Shown here in pieces: positions 12,971 to 17,695 of a stretch of DNA of 17,695 nucleotides (positions are counted from its first letter, which is position 1; the number at the start of each line of letters is the position of its first letter). A program made the translations under genes and the position numbers. Source of the DNA: Coriobacteriales bacterium (lineage in GTDB: Bacteria > Actinomycetota > Coriobacteriia > Coriobacteriales > UBA8131); assembly GCA_031268525.1 (NCBI GenBank), contig JAIRXA010000001.1:1-17695 (forward strand). Reading direction: 5' to 3'. Under the pieces are notes generated by a model. The model worked only from the letters and a program-made list of their open reading frames with translations. It had not been told where the DNA came from and did no database searches.

Positions 12971-13915
12971 ATGAGAGAATCCGAGTTCGAATTCGCCTCG
13001 CATGACGAGGAGTCAACCATCCACGTCTGGCTCTGGGAGCCTGATGATCTGAGTGACGCGCTCCCGCGGGGAATCGTCCAGATCATTCACGGGGCCTCGG
13101 AGTATGCCGCCCGTTACCGCGATTTTGCCAGGTTTCTCACGGACGCACATATCGTCGTCTGTGCCGATGATCACATCGGGCATGGCTTGAGCGCTGTCTC
13201 CGAGGAGAAGCTCGGCCATCTTCCCGCCTCCGGCGGGCTCAAGGCGCTGATTGCCGACGAGGATTCACTGCGCAAGGGCATGGTCAAGCGCTACGATGAA
13301 GCCGTTCCCTACATCATGTTCGGGCATTCGATGGGCAGTTTCATCCTGCGTTCCTACATCGCGCGCCACGGTGAGGGGCTGGCAGCCGCGATACTGTCGG
13401 GTACTGGCCACCAGCCAGCAAACCTCTCTTCTTCCGGAAACATGATTGCTCGTATTATAGCACGCTTTAAGGGGGCGACCTATCGCAGCCCTCTGTTGCA
13501 CAATATGGGGATGGGCGCGCTGTCCAAGGGCATGGACAACCCACGCACGCCTCTGGACTGGCTCAATACCGACGCGGACAAGGTCGATGAGTACCTTGCC
13601 GACCCCCATTGTGGCATGGTCTTCACCGCAGGTGGCTACGCGACGCTGACCGAGCTGACGGGCGATATCGTCAAACCGAAGGTCGCTGCGAATGTGCCCG
13701 AGGATTTGCCGCTGCTGTTCATTTCTGGCGACGCTGACCCCGTGGGGGAGATGGGACAGAGCGTGAACCGTGCGGTGCAGATGTATAAGACGGCTGGTGT
13801 GGAGCACGTGGATCTGCAACTGTATGCCGGAATGCGGCACGAGATCCTCAATGAGCCCGGTCATCAGGATGTGTACCGTGATGTCCTCGAATGGATCGAG
13901 CCGGTGTTGCTGTGA
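12971..13915 (+). CDS. alpha/beta hydrolase, monoacylglycerol lipase/lysophospholipase-like
   Basis: The 314-residue protein has an alpha/beta-hydrolase fold. The oxyanion region is QIIHGASEYAARY (38-50), the nucleophile elbow GHSMGS has Ser120, the acid is Asp256 in SGDADPVG, and the base is His290 in YAGMRHEILNE. The same order and the HGxxEHxxRY-like and GMRHE motifs are typical of the monoacylglycerol lipase/lysophospholipase family (serine aminopeptidase S33 type), so it likely cleaves short lipid esters. There is no signal peptide, so it should be cytoplasmic. The ATG at 12971 has AAAGGAG eight bases upstream; the frame is open to 12785 only through the repeats. The exact substrate is not known. 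Confidence 0.92.
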   Translation: MRESEFEFASHDEESTIHVWLWEPDDLSDALPRGIVQIIHGASEYAARYRDFARFLTDAHIVVCADDHIGHGLSAVSEEKLGHLPASGGLKALIADEDSLRKGMVKRYDEAVPYIMFGHSMGSFILRSYIARHGEGLAAAILSGTGHQPANLSSSGNMIARIIARFKGATYRSPLLHNMGMGALSKGMDNPRTPLDWLNTDADKVDEYLADPHCGMVFTAGGYATLTELTGDIVKPKVAANVPEDLPLLFISGDADPVGEMGQSVNRAVQMYKTAGVEHVDLQLYAGMRHEILNEPGHQDVYRDVLEWIEPVLL

Positions 13916-13996
13916 GGGGGTAGTGCACTTCCCTTACCGTGCACCAGGTTTTGTATCTGCTCTGCATGAGGCGCAATCTGTCGTGATCAAGGATTG

Positions 13997-14842
13997 ATGT
14001 ATGTCGATGGCTTGACTATCAATGCTGCGCCAGGCATGATAGGCGTCAGGTCTTCAGACGCTGAAAACGAGGTAGATGCAGTGGCCACGACTCCAAAAGA
14101 GCGGATGGGCAATAAGAGTAAAAAGCAACTTCTTCTCGTTGCCGCACTGGTTGTTGCCGTGTTAGTGCTGTGTGTTGGGATCAATGCGGCATTATCGGCA
14201 AATCAAAGAGCCCAGGAACAGCAGCAAGCGGCGGAGCAACAGGCTCTTGCAGATCAAGCGGCTGCTGAGCAGCGCGAAGCAGAGGCGCAGGCAGAAGCCA
14301 AACGGCAAGAGCAAGAGAGAATCCATCAGCAAAACCTCACGACGGTCAACTCTTATGTGGGTAAGGATGCACGAGTCGCCCAGCAGGAGCTTGAGGCGAA
14401 AGGATTCGTAGTAAGCTGCGTAGCTTATGTTTCCGGCGAGGCGGTACTGCTTGAGGATGATGGACAAGACTGGGTCGTGATGGAGGCGGATCTGGGAACC
14501 AATGAGGCCCAGGCAGTAACACTCAGCATAGATACCGCCGAAAATATTGCCGCCAGAGAAGCAGAAGCAGAAGCAGCTGCCGCAGAGGCGGTTGCTGCGG
14601 AGGCGGAACGGAAGCGTCAGGAGGAAGAGCGCGAGGCAGCCGCACAGGCTGAGGCCGCTGCAGCTGAGGCCGCTGCAGCCAACGATAAAGCAAATACTAC
14701 TGTTTATATTACTGATACAGGGGCAAAATACCATCGTGATGGCTGTAGGCATATTTCTCAGTCGAAAATTCCCATTTCTCTCGGTGATGCCGTAAGCCAA
14801 GGCTATGAACCTTGTAAAACGTGTAATCCTCCGACGCTTTAA
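13997..14842 (+). CDS. membrane-anchored coiled-coil protein with PASTA-like and C-terminal Cys/His domain
   Basis: The protein has 281 residues from ATG 13997 (AAGGA upstream); ATG 14105 (residue 37, MGNKSKKQ) is an alternative start. One membrane helix spans about 44-66 after a short basic cytoplasmic part. Outside come an Ala/Glu/Gln coiled coil (67-112), a PASTA-like unit (115-178: VGKDARVAQQELEAKGFVV, then DWVVMEADLGT), a second Ala/Glu coiled coil (182-230) and a C-terminal tail (235-281). The tail has KYHRDGCRH, a SKIPISLGDA segment and GYEPCKTC (Cys250, 273, 276). I recall this tail from secreted and wall-associated proteins, where it may bind metal. A role at the cell wall is inference. 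DNA repeats of 15 bp underlie part of the second coiled coil. Confidence 0.85.
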   Translation: MYVDGLTINAAPGMIGVRSSDAENEVDAVATTPKERMGNKSKKQLLLVAALVVAVLVLCVGINAALSANQRAQEQQQAAEQQALADQAAAEQREAEAQAEAKRQEQERIHQQNLTTVNSYVGKDARVAQQELEAKGFVVSCVAYVSGEAVLLEDDGQDWVVMEADLGTNEAQAVTLSIDTAENIAAREAEAEAAAAEAVAAEAERKRQEEEREAAAQAEAAAAEAAAANDKANTTVYITDTGAKYHRDGCRHISQSKIPISLGDAVSQGYEPCKTCNPPTL

Positions 14843-14865
14843 GACGCTTTAAGAGTTCTTTTTAA
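14833..14865 (+). repeat. 10-bp duplication over a stop codon, plus a second small duplication
   Basis: GACGCTTTAA at 14833-14842, which ends with the TAA stop of the coiled-coil protein gene, is repeated at 14843-14852. TAAGAGTTCTT then recurs in slightly changed form 14 bp later. The 10-bp unit does not keep frame, so it does not add an in-frame stop. Confidence 0.8.
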
Positions 14866-14952
14866 GAGTTCTCTTTATTGCCATCTTAATCAATCCGAAG
14901 TCCCTCTTTTGAGTTCTTTCGTTGTCCCTCTCCGAAAAGCCTCCAAGGCAAC

Positions 14953-14965
14953 GCACTATGAGTGC
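14953..14965. promoter_or_regulatory. palindrome upstream of the aminotransferase gene
   Basis: GCACTATGAGTGC is a 5-3-5 inverted repeat about 90 bp before the aminotransferase start. TATACT at 14987-14992 may be the -10 of the same promoter, with no strong -35. An operator for serine or redox control is possible but not shown. Confidence 0.25.
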
Positions 14966-15051
14966 CTACAATCGTGAGGAGTGCGCTATACTTGCGTTTC
15001 TCCATACGTGCTGCATGGCGTGCTGATAACCACCCAGTAGGAGGGATGACG

Positions 15052-16203
15052 ATGCGGAAGAACTACCTGATGACCCCCGGGCCGACGCCCGTGCCAAGCG
15101 AAGTGCTGCTCGCGCAGGCGCGCCCGATGATCCACCATCGTACGCCGGATTTCGAAGCGGTCGTGCGCGAATGTGTCGATGGCCTCAAATACGTCTTTCA
15201 GACCAAAGATTCCGATGTCTTGATCTTTGCCAGTTCCGGCACCGGTGCGATGGAAAGCGCCATCGTCAACTGCTTCAGCGCTGGCGATGAGGTCATCATC
15301 TGCTTCAATGGCAAGTTCGGTCAGCGGATGCAGCTGATCGCACAGGCTTATGGCCTGAAGGTGTGTGTGCTGGAGTTCGGCTGGCAGACCGCTGTCGATC
15401 CCGCCGCCATCGCCCGAGCGCTTAAGGAGCATCCCGACGCACGCGGCGTCATCATCACCCAGTCCGAGACCTCCTCGGGCGTGCTCAATGATGTGCAGAC
15501 TGTCGGACGCATCGTCGCCGACTACCCCGATTGCGTGCTGATCGTTGATTCCATCACCGGCATCGGTGCCGTGGACTGCAAGACCGATGCGTGGGGCCTC
15601 GATGTCGTAATGACCGGCTCGCAAAAGGGCCTGATGCTGCCGCCCGGTCTGGCCGCCGTTACCGTCTCGTCCAAGGCCTGGCGGGCCTACGAGCGCTCAA
15701 CGTTGCCGAAGTTTTACTTTGATTGGAAGAAATACCTCAAGAACCTGGAGAAGGATACGACTCCCTTCACCCCGGCTGTCTCACTGATGATCGGTCTGGC
15801 TGAGAGCCTGAAGCTGATGCGCGAGGAGGGCCTCGAAAACATCATCGCTCGGCACGCACGCCTTGCCGAGGCCACTCGTCGCGGTTGCGAGGCGCTGGGC
15901 CTCGAGCTGTTTGCGCCCGCCGAAGGCCGGGGTAATGCGGTCACGCCGGTCTGGGTGCCTGCGGGTGTTGATGGCAAGAAGCTTGTGAGCATCATGAAGA
16001 ACAAGCATGGCGTGACCATCGCTGGTGGTCAGGACGACTACACGGGGCGCATCATTCGAATCGGGCATCTGGGTTACTTTGGCGATTTTGACATCATCAC
16101 CACTCTGGCAGCTCTGGAGATGACGCTTTCTGAGCTGGGGTATGAGTTTGAGCCCGGCAGCGGCATCAAAGCCGCCGAAGCCGCCTTGATGGAGAGGGAG
16201 TAA
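15052..16203 (+). CDS. class V aminotransferase, probable phosphoserine-forming partner of SerA
   Basis: This is a 383-residue PLP enzyme of the alanine-glyoxylate/serine-pyruvate/aspartate aminotransferase group. It begins with the typical YLMTPGPTPVP and HHRTPDF. It also has SSGTGAMESA (61-70) for the PLP phosphate, Asp166 (LIVDSITGIGA) for the ring nitrogen, and the Schiff-base Lys192 in VMTGSQKGLM. The ATG at 15052 is seven bases after AGGAGGG; the ATG at 15046 touches that site and is less likely. serA starts 3 bp after the stop. In methanogens and some other lineages a class V enzyme of this type stands in for SerC beside serA, making phosphoserine from phosphohydroxypyruvate. The pairing suggests the same here; glyoxylate transamination is the alternative. 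Confidence 0.9.
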   Translation: MRKNYLMTPGPTPVPSEVLLAQARPMIHHRTPDFEAVVRECVDGLKYVFQTKDSDVLIFASSGTGAMESAIVNCFSAGDEVIICFNGKFGQRMQLIAQAYGLKVCVLEFGWQTAVDPAAIARALKEHPDARGVIITQSETSSGVLNDVQTVGRIVADYPDCVLIVDSITGIGAVDCKTDAWGLDVVMTGSQKGLMLPPGLAAVTVSSKAWRAYERSTLPKFYFDWKKYLKNLEKDTTPFTPAVSLMIGLAESLKLMREEGLENIIARHARLAEATRRGCEALGLELFAPAEGRGNAVTPVWVPAGVDGKKLVSIMKNKHGVTIAGGQDDYTGRIIRIGHLGYFGDFDIITTLAALEMTLSELGYEFEPGSGIKAAEAALMERE

Positions 16204-16206
16204 GCC

Positions 16207-17695
16207 ATGCGTATTCTGGTTGCCGAAAAGCTGGCCGAACAGGGCATCGCGCTGATGCGCGAAGCCGGTCATGAGGTCGATATCAAGCTGGATCTGACTC
16301 CCGAGCAGCTTATCGCCACGATCCCCGATTACGAAGCCTTGATCGTTCGCAGTGCCACGCAGGCCACGCGCGATGTCATCGAGGCCGGCACACATCTCAG
16401 GATCATCGGGCGCGCTGGCGTAGGCGTGGATAATGTTGACGTGGCCGCCGCCACCGAGCGCGGCGTCATCGTCTGTAACGCGCCGACCTCCAACGTCATC
16501 AGCGCCGCCGAGCAGACCTTCGCGCTGCTGTTGGCCTGCGCTCGACGGACCGCTCAGGCAAACGCCAGTATGCACGAGGGCGCGTGGGATCGGGGCAAAT
16601 TCACCGGCAATGAGCTCTATGGCAAGACTCTGGCCATCTTCGGTTTGGGGCGCATCGGTGGTCTGGTCGCCGCCCGGGCCCGCGCCTTCGAGATGAAGTG
16701 CATCGGCTACGACCCCTATGCAACCCCTGAGCGTGCTGCCGAGATCGGTGTTGTGCTCTGTGATAAAATCGAGGATATCCTGCCTCAGGCCGACTTCATC
16801 ACCGTCCATCTGCCCAAGACCAAAGAGACGCTCGGCATGTTTGGCGCCGAGCAGTTCGCGCAGATGAAAGATGGCGTGTATGTGGTTAACGCGGCGCGTG
16901 GTGGCATCTACGATCTTGATGCGTTGGCTGGGGCAATTGCCTCCGGCAAGGTTGCTGCCGCGGGCATCGACGTCTACGAGAAGGAGCCCTGCACCTCCTC
17001 GCCTCTGCATGGCCTCGATGCCGCAATTCTCACCCCGCACCTCGGAGCTTCCACCCGCGAGGCTCAGGCGCGTGCTGGTATCCAGACCGCCGAGTACGTA
17101 CTGCTCGGTCTGGAGGGCAAGATGGTTCCCACCGCCGTGAATGTCGCGCTGGTGCCTGACGACGTGATGACCGCGGTTACTCCCTTCATCGACGCCTGTC
17201 AGACCGTCGGCGTGATGCTGGCTCAGCTGGCCGAGGAGGCAATCGAGTCGGTGACCGTGCGCGTTATCGGCGAGCTGGCAACGAATGATGTGAGCCTTCT
17301 GGGAACCGCTGCGCTGAGAGGGATATTCTCCATTTCCTCCGATGAGCCCGTGAACTTCGTCAATGCCAACTATATCGCCGAGCAGCGCGGTGTGAGTGTG
17401 AAGGTGGAGAAGACCCCCATTCGCTCCGAATACGCCAGCATGGTCAGCATCGAGGCGCTGGCGGGTGGACGACCTGTTGAGGTCGCGATCACCACCTCTG
17501 GCCCCGAGGGCACCTTCCGCGTGGTCAGCGTGCTCGGTTACAAGCTCGATCTCATCCCCGGCAAGAATGTCTTTATCCAGAAGTATGTGGATAAGCCCGG
17601 ACAGCTCGGCAAGATCGGCACCATCCTCGGCAGCCACGGCATCAATATCTCGACGATGGAGGTCGGTGTGCGTGCCGAAGGAGGACCGTCTGAGG
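16207..17695 (+). CDS. serA: D-3-phosphoglycerate dehydrogenase, cut by the window end
   Basis: The frame is open for 496 codons to the edge; full-length long-type SerA is about 525-530, so only the end of the ACT domain is missing. It oxidises 3-phosphoglycerate with NAD+ in the first step of serine synthesis. The substrate domain holds RSATQ and GRAGVGVDNVD (68-78), the NAD fold has GLGRIG (146-151), and the catalytic set is Arg231 (NAARGG), Glu260 and His278 (HLGAST). An allosteric substrate-binding domain follows at about 315-450. The ACT domain begins near FIQKYVDKPGQLGKIGTILG, which suggests feedback control by serine. It follows the class V aminotransferase with a 3-bp gap, so both steps share one transcript. 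Confidence 0.95.
   Translation, partial: MRILVAEKLAEQGIALMREAGHEVDIKLDLTPEQLIATIPDYEALIVRSATQATRDVIEAGTHLRIIGRAGVGVDNVDVAAATERGVIVCNAPTSNVISAAEQTFALLLACARRTAQANASMHEGAWDRGKFTGNELYGKTLAIFGLGRIGGLVAARARAFEMKCIGYDPYATPERAAEIGVVLCDKIEDILPQADFITVHLPKTKETLGMFGAEQFAQMKDGVYVVNAARGGIYDLDALAGAIASGKVAAAGIDVYEKEPCTSSPLHGLDAAILTPHLGASTREAQARAGIQTAEYVLLGLEGKMVPTAVNVALVPDDVMTAVTPFIDACQTVGVMLAQLAEEAIESVTVRVIGELATNDVSLLGTAALRGIFSISSDEPVNFVNANYIAEQRGVSVKVEKTPIRSEYASMVSIEALAGGRPVEVAITTSGPEGTFRVVSVLGYKLDLIPGKNVFIQKYVDKPGQLGKIGTILGSHGINISTMEVGVRAEGGPSE

Noticed and set aside
15781..17637. 618-codon open frame on the minus strand opposite the aminotransferase and serA
   Set aside because: It mirrors two strongly supported genes and its translation is His/Gly/Asp-rich without a domain; long antisense frames are common over GC-rich genes.

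Overview
The window looks like a chromosomal piece of a high-GC Gram-positive bacterium, most likely a coriobacterium of the Eggerthellaceae type (Eggerthella, Slackia or Gordonibacter relatives). The best pointers are a 12-helix membrane LuxR regulator lying next to a Tat-exported flavin reductase of the fumarate/urocanate reductase superfamily, a pairing this group carries in many copies. The moderately high GC and the set of housekeeping genes fit. This placement comes from gene content, not from a marker gene.

Layout, left to right. (1) 1-3703: a membrane LuxR regulator (+) converges on a Tat lipoprotein flavin reductase (-); the 320-bp gap between them is full of hairpins and short repeats. 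(2) 3704-4382: about 680 bp without a convincing gene, holding a strong hairpin, a possible promoter/operator and a G9 tract. (3) 8601-4383 (-): a tight row, nth, response regulator, histidine kinase and a one-helix membrane protein of unknown function, all spaced by at most 21 bp or overlapping. (4) 8805-9668 (+): a MutY-like glycosylase diverging from nth, with no iron-sulfur cysteines. (5) 9921-11717 (+): a stand-alone HipA/CtkA-like kinase, then a flavodoxin-fold NAD(P)H reductase with a repeat-expanded loop. (6) 12678-11779 (-): a fused MsrA-MsrB methionine sulfoxide reductase. (7) 12971-14842 (+): an alpha/beta hydrolase, then a membrane-anchored coiled-coil protein with a C-terminal cysteine/histidine domain. 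(8) 15052 to the window edge (+): a class V aminotransferase followed by serA, a likely serine biosynthesis operon; serA is cut by the window.

Themes. Two functions recur: respiration/redox (flavin reductase, flavoprotein, MsrAB) and base-excision repair (nth, MutY-like). The most unusual feature is not a single gene. Short tandem duplications (10, 12, 14-aa/42, 16, 18, 21, 24 and 42 bp) sit at the starts or ends of at least seven genes. Some duplicate a start codon, some a stop codon, and some a Shine-Dalgarno sequence plus start codon. No mobile element, tRNA, rRNA or CRISPR array was recognised.
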